Shown piece by piece: positions 1-7,639 of a stretch of DNA of 64,000 bases (positions are counted from its first letter, which is position 1; every line of letters starts with the position of its first letter). Position numbers and translations under genes: made by a program. The notes beneath the pieces are model-generated. The model was not told the DNA's origin. It was given only the letters and a program-made list of their open reading frames with translations, and made no database searches. The DNA is taken from the NCBI RefSeq assembly GCF_000379845.1, contig NZ_KB903775.1:1-64000 (forward strand), written 5' to 3'. The stretch comes from Moraxella boevrei DSM 14165. GTDB taxonomy: Bacteria > Pseudomonadota > Gammaproteobacteria > Pseudomonadales > Moraxellaceae.

Positions 1-590
1 CCGGTTGCTCCTACACCTGTGATTGAAGAAGAGGCTTTAGCAGAATTTGACTTTGATTTACCAAGCGAAAAAGTCGAACCACCGGTTGCTCCTACGCCTG
101 TGATTGAAGAAGAGGCTTTAGCAGAATTTGATTTTGACTTGCCAAGTGAAACCGCTCCTGTTGCTCCAATCTCCGTTGTTGATAAGCCTGTTGCAAGCGT
201 TGAAGAAGAGGCGTTAGCGGAGTTTGACTTTGATTTACCAAGCGAAAAAGCTGAAACACCGGTTGCTTCTACACCTGTGATTGAAGAAGAGGCTTTAGCA
301 GACTTTAATTTTGACTTACCAAGCGAAACGGTTGAAGTTGAAACGCCTGTTGTTGCTGAGCCTACACCAGTTATGGAAGAAAGTTTAGACATCGAAGACA
401 ATTTTGACTTCGATTTACCAAGCGAAACGGTTGAAGTTGAAACGCCTGTCGTTGCTGAGCCTACACCAGTTATAGAAGAAAGTTTAGACATCGAAGACAA
501 TTTTGACTTTGATTTACCAAATGAAACCATTGAAGTTGAGACGCCTGTCGTTGCTGAACCTACACCAGCTGTTGAAGAAAGTTTAGAAAT
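1..590 (+). repeat. In-frame tandem repeats in the fimV-like gene
   Basis: About seven degenerate direct repeats encode an acidic motif followed by a Val/Ala/Pro/Thr linker. The first four units are near 27-35 residues and carry EEEALAEFDFDLPSE or a close variant. The last three are near 33 residues and start EESLDIEDNFDFDLPSE before decaying. Neighbouring units are nearly identical at the DNA level, so copy number could change by slippage or recombination without breaking the frame. Confidence 0.85.
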
Positions 591-891
591 TGCAGATGAT
601 AGCATTACCGACAGCTTTAGTGAAGATTTGGCTGATGAGCCTGTTGTGGCGCCTACCGTACCTGTCAGCGTTGCAAGCGATAGCAGGCTAAGCAACATGG
701 ATGTTGAACTTGGCGGTGCGTTTGATGTGATTAAAAACTTGGACGCAAATCAACTTAACATTGACCTTGCCGAACAGTACATTCACCTTGGCGAGTATGA
801 CAGTGCCAAACGTTTGTTAAACGAAATCCAAGCGACTGCAAGCGGTGAGTTTGCTTCAAAGATTAAAACTTTGTTAGAAAAAATTGATTAA
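1..891 (+). CDS. fimV: FimV-like pilus assembly/polar hub protein, C-terminal part (5' end outside window)
   Basis: The reading frame is open from base 1, so the gene begins upstream of the window. FimV family proteins are inner-membrane, peptidoglycan-associated proteins that support type IV pilus assembly and polar organisation. The visible part has about seven acidic repeats built around the motif FDFDLPSE, each separated by Val/Pro/Thr-rich linkers. The last 65 or so residues form a TPR-like end with the pattern LDANQLNIDLAEQYIHLGEY, which matches the FimV C-terminal domain. No LysM or membrane segment is seen because the N-terminus is missing. An intrinsic terminator follows. The family call rests on the C-terminal domain and the acidic repeats; pil genes at 18-24 kb agree with it but are not adjacent. 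Confidence 0.75.
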   Translation, partial: PVAPTPVIEEEALAEFDFDLPSEKVEPPVAPTPVIEEEALAEFDFDLPSETAPVAPISVVDKPVASVEEEALAEFDFDLPSEKAETPVASTPVIEEEALADFNFDLPSETVEVETPVVAEPTPVMEESLDIEDNFDFDLPSETVEVETPVVAEPTPVIEESLDIEDNFDFDLPNETIEVETPVVAEPTPAVEESLEIADDSITDSFSEDLADEPVVAPTVPVSVASDSRLSNMDVELGGAFDVIKNLDANQLNIDLAEQYIHLGEYDSAKRLLNEIQATASGEFASKIKTLLEKID

Positions 892-945
892 ATAGTAGTT
901 TCATCAAGTTAATTATGTTAATATTTAACTTTATCTAACAAGACC

Positions 946-976
946 AAAAAGGCAAAATAGATATTTTGCCTTTTTT
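946..976 (+). terminator. Intrinsic terminator after fimV
   Basis: GGCAAAAT pairs with ATTTTGCC around a 4-base loop, with flanking A and T runs. The T run follows the stem on the plus strand, 55 bases past the stop codon. Confidence 0.85.
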
Positions 977-1020
977 ATTATTAATTTTTTCTTGGAACGC
1001 TTGTAAAGGGATAAACATCA

Positions 1021-2007
1021 ATGTCTACTCAAACAATACCAACCAATATATTAACCCACAACGCAACCGCAAACGGTGAAATTACCCTTGGTGCGGTGGA
1101 TTTGGATTTTGACGATTTGTTTGACTTTACCCCGCCAAGTATCCAGTCAAACATTGACCCACGCACGGAATCTTTGCCAAAAGATAACGGTTTCTTACAA
1201 AAACAACCCCTTAGTACCACGATTGATACTGATGATGTATTCGCTACGCCTGATTTAGATAATTTAGGGTTGACCTACAGCAAAAATTTAGCAAAAACAG
1301 ATGTGTTAAATGCTGAACCAACGCCCCAACCAAGCGTTACCGTCAACCCTGCCCCTATGAAAGTCACACCAACCCTAATAGCCACCGCAAAAGTTACAGC
1401 TGACAATCCTGCTAAAAATATCACAGCAATTGATAATCGGCATAAAATTTCATCAGATTTCACAGAGCAAAGCAAAGTTACAATACAGCCCGTGACTGCA
1501 AATGTAACCCAAACGCATAACGATACTATTCAAGCTAGCAATCATGCAATTCTCCAAACTAGCTCACCTACCAGCAAAGCCCAAATTAAAGAAAAAGCCA
1601 CGCATAAGCAAAAAAAGATAAAACTATCTGGCAAAGCCAAAGCCCATTATATTGACATTAAGCCGACTGTTGGCAAACGCTGTTTACACATGGTGTTGGT
1701 CGGATCGATTTTTGCATTGGTTGGACTGTTGGTGGATTGGGTTATCAATCTAAGCAAGGCGTTTGGTGAGAGTAATTCGGCGGAAATGGTCTGGTTTTTC
1801 TTGCCCTGTTTGGCGGTATTAGGCGTAGTTTCGGGTTGGTTTTTTGGGGCAAAGGGGTTGGATGTTGTGTTTGGTATGTTTAATATTACGCTCGATGAAA
1901 AGCACCCAAATGATGATGATGGTTTTTCGTCAGGGTTACTAAAAGCGATTGGTTTTGGGTTAAGCATTGCGATTGTGGGTTGGTTGATTTTAATGATGTT
2001 GGCATAA
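1021..2007 (+). CDS. Unknown protein, disordered N-terminus and membrane C-terminus
   Basis: I do not recognise this 328-aa protein. Residues 1-210 are Thr/Pro/Asn-rich and probably disordered. Near residues 24-38 there is an acidic-aromatic stretch (DLDFDDLFDFTPPS) that resembles the repeat motif of the upstream FimV-like protein. From about residue 222 there are three hydrophobic segments: 222-245, 255-278 and 307-328. A charged loop containing DEKHPNDDDG lies before the last one. An AAAGGGA ribosome binding site precedes the ATG. The gene follows the fimV terminator, so it probably has its own promoter. A role at the cell pole is only a guess from location and the shared motif. Confidence 0.6.
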   Translation: MSTQTIPTNILTHNATANGEITLGAVDLDFDDLFDFTPPSIQSNIDPRTESLPKDNGFLQKQPLSTTIDTDDVFATPDLDNLGLTYSKNLAKTDVLNAEPTPQPSVTVNPAPMKVTPTLIATAKVTADNPAKNITAIDNRHKISSDFTEQSKVTIQPVTANVTQTHNDTIQASNHAILQTSSPTSKAQIKEKATHKQKKIKLSGKAKAHYIDIKPTVGKRCLHMVLVGSIFALVGLLVDWVINLSKAFGESNSAEMVWFFLPCLAVLGVVSGWFFGAKGLDVVFGMFNITLDEKHPNDDDGFSSGLLKAIGFGLSIAIVGWLILMMLA

Positions 2008-2034
2008 TGCTACAAGTTAATGTTGACGGTAGAT

Positions 2035-2160
2035 TTAAGCCGATTTCTTGGGCAACATGATGTGTGATATGAATACTGACTTGGGTAACTTCGCCAAATT
2101 AAAAAATGTGCCTTTTGATGTGCCACCACTCATATAAGAGGCTGGGATTGGGGTTTGCAT
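2035..2160 (-). pseudogene. prpF: prpF remnant (N-terminal fragment)
   Basis: Read on the minus strand from ATG at 2160, the first 25 codons encode MQTPIPASYMSGGTSKGTFF and a few more residues. This matches the start of PrpF, the 2-methylaconitate isomerase of the methylcitrate cycle, whose hallmark is YMRGGTSKG near the N-terminus. Similarity fades after about residue 26 and the frame stops at codon 42, against roughly 390-400 residues for an intact PrpF. The remnant starts 4 bases after the Doc toxin stop codon, and the AAGGAC at the end of doc could serve as its ribosome binding site. It pairs with the acnD remnant at 4297-4515. Confidence 0.75.
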
Positions 2161-2164
2161 TGTT

Positions 2165-2569
2165 TTAGTCCTTTTGTGGGTTTATGCTACTTAAATATTG
2201 ATAATACAAAATATCCGCAAATTCACTTTCAGATAATTCGCCAATCACCAAATCACGCATAGCGTCCGCCATTAAAATATGGTCTATTGTGATTTCATAA
2301 TCATTGAGCGATAAATATTCTAATGCAACCGCTAACCCTGTGCGTTTATTGGCATCAGATAAAGCGTGAGCCATTGCAATACTATTAGCATATTTACTGG
2401 CGATTTCAAACACATCATTTAAGCCTTCATACAAAATCGCATTATCAATCCGAGATAATGCTCCTTGTAATTTGCCAATATCCGCCTGTCCTTTCATTCC
2501 TTTTTCGGTAGAAAGAATGTAGGCATTAATTTCAATTACTCTCTCAAATGGAAAACAAATAATCTCCAT
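2165..2569 (-). CDS. doc: Doc/Fic-family toxin (death on curing)
   Basis: This 134-aa protein has the Fic core motif as HALSDANKRTG at residues 68-78. That is the Doc variant, in which the usual Gly of HxFxDGNKR is Ala. Known Doc toxins phosphorylate elongation factor Tu and arrest translation; classical Fic proteins AMPylate targets. The second motif position is Leu rather than Phe. The short all-helical length matches Doc. Its ATG overlaps the stop of the small upstream gene as TAATG, which implies translational coupling with an antitoxin. A prpF relic follows directly. Doc identity is firm at family level; activity is not shown. Confidence 0.85.
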   Translation of the reverse strand: MEIICFPFERVIEINAYILSTEKGMKGQADIGKLQGALSRIDNAILYEGLNDVFEIASKYANSIAMAHALSDANKRTGLAVALEYLSLNDYEITIDHILMADAMRDLVIGELSESEFADILYYQYLSSINPQKD

Positions 2570-2739
2570 TACATATCCGCCAAGCGTTTAAAGGTTTCTT
2601 TATGTGTCCGTAACACAAGTTTGGTTTCAGATTTAATAATCTGTTGCCCTTGTTCGCCTGTTAAATCTAGCTTTTTGGTTGCGGGGATTTTTGGGCGATT
2701 AGTTGGGGCAACGCCATATTTTGAAAGTTTGTTACTCAT
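2569..2739 (-). CDS. Small antitoxin candidate upstream of doc
   Basis: This 56-aa reading frame runs from ATG at 2739 to a TAA that overlaps the doc start. It begins MSNKLSKYGVAPTNRP and ends THKETFKRLADM, is basic and Lys/Thr-rich, and lacks a clear ribbon-helix-helix or Phd/AbrB signature that I can name. The position directly upstream of a Doc toxin with a 1-base overlap is typical of a type II antitoxin. The sequence just upstream (2742-2760) does not show an obvious strong ribosome binding site. Function is inferred from gene order only. Confidence 0.65.
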   Translation of the reverse strand: MSNKLSKYGVAPTNRPKIPATKKLDLTGEQGQQIIKSETKLVLRTHKETFKRLADM

Positions 2740-2781
2740 AAAATTGTCCTTTGGGCGTAAGGTGCGTATTACGCACCGTTT

Positions 2782-4209
2782 TTAATTATCAAAACCTTTC
2801 AAAGCGTCTTTATAACGGCTATCTTTGCCTAAATTTGGTAATTGTGCAGGTGTCGATTTTGCTATTAAATCTAAAGCTTTTTGTATAATTGTATTGCTAG
2901 ATTTCTGTTGAAAAAATTGAGCTAATTTTATAAATCTTTTCGCACAACTTGAGTGTCTGTCCAGTCTCAAGGCTACCTGTTCATCAAGTAATAATTTTGT
3001 AAATTCTTTAAATTCATTATCTTGAAACTTATCTATCATTTCATCATAGTAAGGAACTGCAGAATTAGATAACCCATACCCATTTCCTATTCTTGCTAAA
3101 ATTAATATTTTAACATAATCAAATCTAATATTTTTTGGTATAATTCCATTTTCGGGAATGTAATCTGACAATATTTTTGCGTGGGCTGGTTCATTGTAAA
3201 AATTGTTCATTCCATAATGTGCATTTCTTAGATTATCTAAACTTTCCGATATCTTTAAAGACAAATCATCTTCTGGTAAAAAAGAATTTCCGCCAACAAT
3301 ATTTAAAAATTCTTCTGCCAATTTTTTTCTTTCAATGTCTGCATTGACAGAAAATGAATTGTATTTTATGCCATATCTATACTTTTCTTCATTTGAAACT
3401 ACATTCCAACATTTTTTTGCTATTAATTTAATATTATTCTTTATGGTTACTGATGTTTTGGTATCAGTATACATACCAAAAATAGCACGCAATAAAAAGG
3501 TTACTCTATCCACAGAAAGTCGCTCTATGTGTTCTTTAATTGGTTCTGCATCTTGTTCGGTTAAGGAGTTTTTTCTGATGTTGTCCAATAAACGTTTTGT
3601 TTCAATGGCTGACTGTTCGGGTTCTTTGGATATAACTTCTTTTAGGCAAGTTTCAAGCCAGCTTAATAAGTTTAAGCCAGTTAATTCACTTTGGTTTGGA
3701 TGGGCTGCACTAGCCCAATTCCTCATATCTCTTATATAATCTAAATGTTTGTAAGCAATATCAGATATAATGCCTATCTTTTTACATCCTTCAATAAGTT
3801 CACAGTCTGTCAAATCAACCAAGTGTTCTTCGCTACGCAAATTACTTCTTCTCTTTTGATCTGAAATAGTGCTATCAAAAAAATACCCTAAGTCAAAATT
3901 TGATACTTTTTGTCTTAAATTTAATATTGTTTCATCCCATAAGAAGTTTAAAGCCGCATCAAATAAACCAACTCCACACGCAGCAACAAATTTTGACAGA
4001 TACAATGAATTACCAATTTGTTCCGAATTAATAATATTGATTGTGTCTAATAGATTGTTAATGACTTTATTTCTCTGAGAAACTTCAACAAGAACATTTT
4101 CTTGCGGTAAACCCAAATTTTTTAAAAATTGATTAAGTGCATAGTCAAAGCTATTGACATTTTCCATCACAATTTCGTGATGTGGCTTTTGGAATAAAAC
4201 TTCATTCAT
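2782..4209 (-). CDS. Unknown 475-aa protein with HEPN-like RNase motif
   Basis: The frame is open to 4272, but ATG at 4207-4209 has a good AAGGG site seven bases upstream, so I start there. The protein is largely alpha-helical with no membrane segment. At residues 163-170 it has RNWASAAH, within RDMRNWASAAHP, which fits the R-x4-6-H motif of HEPN ribonucleases including the polar residue after Arg. HEPN proteins are common in toxin-antitoxin, abortive infection and CRISPR systems. The C-terminal half (about residues 200-475) is helical and matches nothing I recognise. Base composition is more AT-rich than the flanking nar genes. The gene sits in the same cassette as an antitoxin/Doc pair, so a defence or stress role is plausible but inferred. 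Confidence 0.6.
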   Translation of the reverse strand: MNEVLFQKPHHEIVMENVNSFDYALNQFLKNLGLPQENVLVEVSQRNKVINNLLDTINIINSEQIGNSLYLSKFVAACGVGLFDAALNFLWDETILNLRQKVSNFDLGYFFDSTISDQKRRSNLRSEEHLVDLTDCELIEGCKKIGIISDIAYKHLDYIRDMRNWASAAHPNQSELTGLNLLSWLETCLKEVISKEPEQSAIETKRLLDNIRKNSLTEQDAEPIKEHIERLSVDRVTFLLRAIFGMYTDTKTSVTIKNNIKLIAKKCWNVVSNEEKYRYGIKYNSFSVNADIERKKLAEEFLNIVGGNSFLPEDDLSLKISESLDNLRNAHYGMNNFYNEPAHAKILSDYIPENGIIPKNIRFDYVKILILARIGNGYGLSNSAVPYYDEMIDKFQDNEFKEFTKLLLDEQVALRLDRHSSCAKRFIKLAQFFQQKSSNTIIQKALDLIAKSTPAQLPNLGKDSRYKDALKGFDN

Positions 4210-4271
4210 TTTGTTACCCTTAAAAAATTGAAAATTAGAAAAACTGACAGACAGCACCACGCTATCTGCCA

Positions 4272-4280
4272 ATTATACCA
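4272..4280 (-). promoter_or_regulatory. Extended -10 promoter candidate for the HEPN-like gene
   Basis: On the minus strand the sequence reads TGGTATAAT, an exact -10 hexamer with the TGn extension, about 65 bases upstream of the chosen start at 4209. No strong -35 is seen, as is usual for extended -10 promoters. Confidence 0.5.
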
Positions 4281-4296
4281 CAATTTTTTACACCCA

Positions 4297-4515
4297 TTAA
4301 CTTAGAAATTTCCCCGCAAACTCCCTAAGCACACCCCCTGCCTTATAGGTTTTGACATCACTATCAAGGCGGCATAAGACAGGCACGGTTTGGGTCTCGC
4401 CATTGTTGCGTTCAATGACCAGCTCTAATTCACAGCGAGCCGAAATATCGCCCTTGACCGAATAAATTTCTGTACCGTCCAATTTAAGCGTATGGCGGTT
4501 TTGCCGTAATTTAAC
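4297..4515 (-). pseudogene. acnD: acnD remnant (C-terminal fragment)
   Basis: The minus-strand frame reads RQNRHTLKLDGTEIYSVKG and ends CRLDSDVKTYKAGGVLREFAGKFLS before TAA at 4297. This matches the last 65-70 residues of AcnD, the Fe/S-dependent 2-methylcitrate dehydratase, whose end is typically CRLDTAEEVxxYxAGGVLQRFAxDFL. An intact AcnD has about 860 residues; everything upstream is missing and the fragment abuts the narL stop codon. The intact acnD terminus here and the intact prpF start at 2160 suggest a former acnD-prpF operon split by the cassette. Confidence 0.75.
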
Positions 4516-4523
4516 TTTAGTAA

Positions 4524-5204
4524 TTAATTTTTCAGATTATTCACCGCCCACACCGCCGCTTCTACCCGTGTGCGTAAGCCGATTTTACCCAAAATATGTT
4601 TGACATGCACTTTCACCGTGGACTCGGCAATGCCTAATTTATTACCAATCATTTTATTGCTCATGCCGTCGCTAATCATGTGTAACACTTGCAATTCACG
4701 CTCAGTCAAGTCATAGTTTAGCTCATTTTTGGTCGGTTTTCGCATGGCTTGAGCCAAAATCGGGGCTAACGCAGGACTAATCACTAACTCACCGCGTAAA
4801 ATCCGCCGAATATCGTGAATAATCTGTTCAGGCTCCATATCTTTGAGCAGATAGCCGTCCACACCGAGCTCCAACGCATCTTGCACATCTTTGGTATTAT
4901 CCGACACGGTAAATAGCAACACTTTGGCATCAATCTGCAATTCACGCAGTTTTTTCAGCGTTTCAATCCCATTTAAAATCGGCATATTGTGGTCAAGCAC
5001 AATCAAATCCACCACATTTTTTGCCAAAAAATCCAGTGCTTCTAGCCCGTGGTTGGCTTCACCGCACACGGTGACATCAGTTTCAAGATTTAACAAATCC
5101 TTTAAACCACGCCGTATCATCGGATGGTCGTCCACGAGCAACAAGCGTGCAGGTGTAATGTTGGTAAAAATTTTGTTTTTGACAGGGGGTTTATTTAAGT
5201 TCAT
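4524..5204 (-). CDS. narL: Nitrate/nitrite response regulator NarL
   Basis: This 226-aa two-domain response regulator has a receiver domain at about residues 20-135, with acidic pocket D25/D26, phospho-acceptor D71 (LIVLDHNMP), T99 and K121. A LuxR-type HTH follows at about 163-222 (LTERELQVLHMISDGMSNKMIG). The NarL family activates or represses respiratory genes in response to nitrate. It lies downstream of narX on the same strand, but a 257-bp spacer with mobile-element debris separates them. Its stop codon abuts the acnD remnant. The first 18 residues are an extension relative to typical NarL, so a later start is possible. Confidence 0.85.
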   Translation of the reverse strand: MNLNKPPVKNKIFTNITPARLLLVDDHPMIRRGLKDLLNLETDVTVCGEANHGLEALDFLAKNVVDLIVLDHNMPILNGIETLKKLRELQIDAKVLLFTVSDNTKDVQDALELGVDGYLLKDMEPEQIIHDIRRILRGELVISPALAPILAQAMRKPTKNELNYDLTERELQVLHMISDGMSNKMIGNKLGIAESTVKVHVKHILGKIGLRTRVEAAVWAVNNLKN

Positions 5205-5261
5205 AAATTTCTCAAAAGTTAGTAAAAATCGTTGTTAACCTCAATAAAGTAAAAAAATAAA

Positions 5262-5332
5262 ACCGTTCGCACTGCGTTTGTCAAAGTGTCGGGCTTCTTC
5301 CTAGCTCAACAGGTGTACCACGAATGAAAACC
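5262..5332 (-). repeat. Repeat or IS-end remnant between narX and narL
   Basis: The stretch on the plus strand contains AACCGTTCGCACTGCGTTTG, a variant of a short sequence widely dispersed in bacterial genomes. On the minus strand a short frame reads FIRGTPVELGRSPTL then stop, which could be the tail of a transposase-like gene. The identity is unproven. Confidence 0.3.
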
Positions 5333-5440
5333 TTAGAACCTGTATTCACAACCTTACGCAACTGAATTTTACTTTAAAAATATAAAACAAAAAATGTGCT
5401 TTTGCATAAAAACTGGCTAAATCTTATTCTTAATTGAATT
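5333..5440. mobile_element. Solo end of a MITE-like element
   Basis: The sequence starts TTAGAACCTGTATTCACAAC. Its reverse complement aligns with the right-hand 95 bases of the element at 58650-58858, sharing AGTTTTTATGCAAAAGCA and GTTGTGAATACAGG. No second terminal repeat is found before narX, so this is a truncated copy. Confidence 0.6.
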
Positions 5441-5461
5441 GACTATTATTCGCCAATCATA

Positions 5462-7372
5462 TTAGCTAATAAATAAACGTGGTATAAACGTTAAACTCAC
5501 TTTTGTGCCTTGTTCTAGTCGCTGAATTGCAACCGCACCGCCCAAGTTTTTACCACGTTCTTTCATGATTTTTAAGCCATGATGGTGTTTTGGGTTAAAA
5601 TTAAAATCAATGCCAACGCCGTCATCCACCACTTCTAGCACCATGTTGCCATCTTGGTCTTGGCTGAGACTGACGACAACTTCGCTCGCTTTGGCGTGTT
5701 TGTGGGCGTTGGATAAGGCTTCGCGCACGATTTGTATCACGTCAACTTGTTCGTTAGCGGACAAATTCATCGCCATAATGCGATTATCTAATGCCACGTG
5801 AAAACCGCCTTTTTGCCCAAATTCTTCACAGGCATTTTGGAGAGCCGTTTCAAAATCGGTATCAATACTTAAGCGAAACGTTTGTAATAACTCACGTAAT
5901 TGCAGATAAGCACCACTTAAACCATCTTTTAAATTCATCACTTTTTCATTCACCACAGGGTTATTTTGTTGACTCTCCAAGGCTTTTGTTAAAGTAGTTA
6001 ATTCAAATTTTAGATAGGTTAAAGACTGTGCTAGCGAGTCGTGCAATTCTCGTCCGATAATACTGCGTTCTTCAAAAAGCACGATTTGGTGCTCTTGTTG
6101 TCGCAGTTTTTGTTCCGCCAATGCGATGCCAATCAAACTTGCCAAAGTTTTTAATAACTCATCATGGTCAAAAAATAAGCCAGTATCCACATCGTCATGA
6201 ATGGTCAGCGTTGGGATTTTGTTGGGGTCTTTGGCTAAAAACATCGGCTCGTCAATCAGGCGACGTTCATGTGTTTGTGCCATTAATTCACCAAAGACGA
6301 TATTTTGATTGGTAATATTATACACGGTTAACTGGCTATTGTGCTTGATTTCACAATGATTGCAATCATCTATTTGACAAAAACTACTGCGTTTTTTATT
6401 GTGTAACGCAAAGGCATCTTTTTTTTGTGTTATTTCGCTGTTTAAACATAAGGTCAAATCAGTATTGGGTAATAACCCCCCTACTTCATTAATCAGTTGT
6501 TGCAGTTTGGCAAACGACATGGTCTGCGTGTTAATCTGTTTGGCAAACTCAAACAATAACGCCAATGCCTGATTTGAACGGCTAAGATGATAAGTTTTGC
6601 GTGCCACTTCGCCTTGCAAATGTTCTTGATGATGATGAATGGTTTGGCTCATCTCGTTAAACACCTGCCCCAATTCGTTCAGTTCATCATATGCCGTGAG
6701 GGTCACTTTGGCAGGTTCACCCGCTTTTAACTGATGGGTCGCTCGCCCAATTTGGCGAATGGGTAGCAACACATTTTGGTGCAGTTCATATAGCCCAATC
6801 ATCATCACCACGATGCTGATAATCAACATCACAATTTGAAAAAACTGCTGTAAAGCTTGGCGATTTTCGTTGCGTTCTTGGATTAACGAAACCAATTTAT
6901 CCACTTGATTGATATATTCAATCGAATTTTGGTAAAACTGCTCCTTATCGTTATTTTTAATTTCATTGAATAATTTGGTTTGCCAAATCGTGTCAATACT
7001 TGCCAATTGTGCCAAAATTTCGGGGCTACGGTTATTACGAGAATTTTCATAATGGTGCAAATTTACCAACTTTTGTTGCATATCTTGGATAAGTTGCTCG
7101 CTTGGCAACACCGTCATATTATATCTCAGCGATTTGTCCAATTCGGCAATGTGTTGATAATCATCAGCAAGCACAAAATTCATGCGATAAGTCGCCATTC
7201 GCATTGAGCCTGCGGTATTCACCGCCTTGGCATCAAGCTCTGCCGTCCACGCCAAAAATCCGCTAATCATCGCACTCATCACCATCAAAAAGGCAATAAT
7301 CGCCACAGCCCCTGATGCACGGATTGGCAATGAGTTGATATATTTTTGGATAAAAGTTGGTAATTTTAGCAA
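5462..7372 (-). CDS. narX: Nitrate/nitrite sensor histidine kinase NarX
   Basis: This 636-aa membrane kinase detects periplasmic nitrate or nitrite and phosphorylates NarL. It has TM1 at about residues 20-43, then a P-box-like segment (AVNTAGSMRMATYRM, with the ligand Arg near 58) at about 50-64. A periplasmic helical region, TM2 at about 178-197 and a HAMP domain follow. A central cysteine cluster (CQIDDCNHC) is typical of NarX. The HisKA_3 box ERSIIGRELHDSLAQSLTYL carries phospho-acceptor H444. The ATPase domain has DDGVGIDF and GLKIMKERG. It is divergent from narK. Confidence 0.88.
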   Translation of the reverse strand: MLKLPTFIQKYINSLPIRASGAVAIIAFLMVMSAMISGFLAWTAELDAKAVNTAGSMRMATYRMNFVLADDYQHIAELDKSLRYNMTVLPSEQLIQDMQQKLVNLHHYENSRNNRSPEILAQLASIDTIWQTKLFNEIKNNDKEQFYQNSIEYINQVDKLVSLIQERNENRQALQQFFQIVMLIISIVVMMIGLYELHQNVLLPIRQIGRATHQLKAGEPAKVTLTAYDELNELGQVFNEMSQTIHHHQEHLQGEVARKTYHLSRSNQALALLFEFAKQINTQTMSFAKLQQLINEVGGLLPNTDLTLCLNSEITQKKDAFALHNKKRSSFCQIDDCNHCEIKHNSQLTVYNITNQNIVFGELMAQTHERRLIDEPMFLAKDPNKIPTLTIHDDVDTGLFFDHDELLKTLASLIGIALAEQKLRQQEHQIVLFEERSIIGRELHDSLAQSLTYLKFELTTLTKALESQQNNPVVNEKVMNLKDGLSGAYLQLRELLQTFRLSIDTDFETALQNACEEFGQKGGFHVALDNRIMAMNLSANEQVDVIQIVREALSNAHKHAKASEVVVSLSQDQDGNMVLEVVDDGVGIDFNFNPKHHHGLKIMKERGKNLGGAVAIQRLEQGTKVSLTFIPRLFIS

Positions 7373-7514
7373 GTAAACTCCTACACTACCCCTAAATAGT
7401 TACTTTGCACTGGATTTGGCAAAATCAGATTGCAAATCAGACACATTACAGCAAAGTATTAACTAACTTATTGAAAATAGGTGACTTTATACGCTAATCC
7501 GTTTGGTTTTACCA

Positions 7515-7530
7515 TACACCTAAAGGCGTA
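7515..7530. promoter_or_regulatory. Candidate NarL 7-2-7 site upstream of narK
   Basis: TACACCT and AGGCGTA form an inverted pair of heptamers with a 2-base spacer, the arrangement NarL prefers. Each heptamer departs from the TACYYMT consensus at position 4. It is centred about 52 bases upstream of the FNR box centre. Confidence 0.45.
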
Positions 7531-7567
7531 TAGCTGGTTATTCTAACGTGTTTTTGCCGATAGGATA

Positions 7568-7581
7568 TTGATTTAAATCAA
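7568..7581 (+). promoter_or_regulatory. FNR box of the narK promoter
   Basis: TTGATTTAAATCAA is a perfect match to TTGAT-N4-ATCAA. A TATGAT -10 hexamer at 7603-7608 places the FNR centre close to -41.5 from the likely start near 7616, the class II activator position. Confidence 0.85.
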
Positions 7582-7639
7582 TCATTTTTGTGAAAACCTT
7601 GCTATGATAATCGGTGTAATCATAAAAAAGGAGCTTGTT

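Noticed and set aside
1-590. CRISPR-like array from the regular repeats
   Set aside because: The repeats are in frame, encode an acidic motif, and spacers are not unique; it is a protein repeat.
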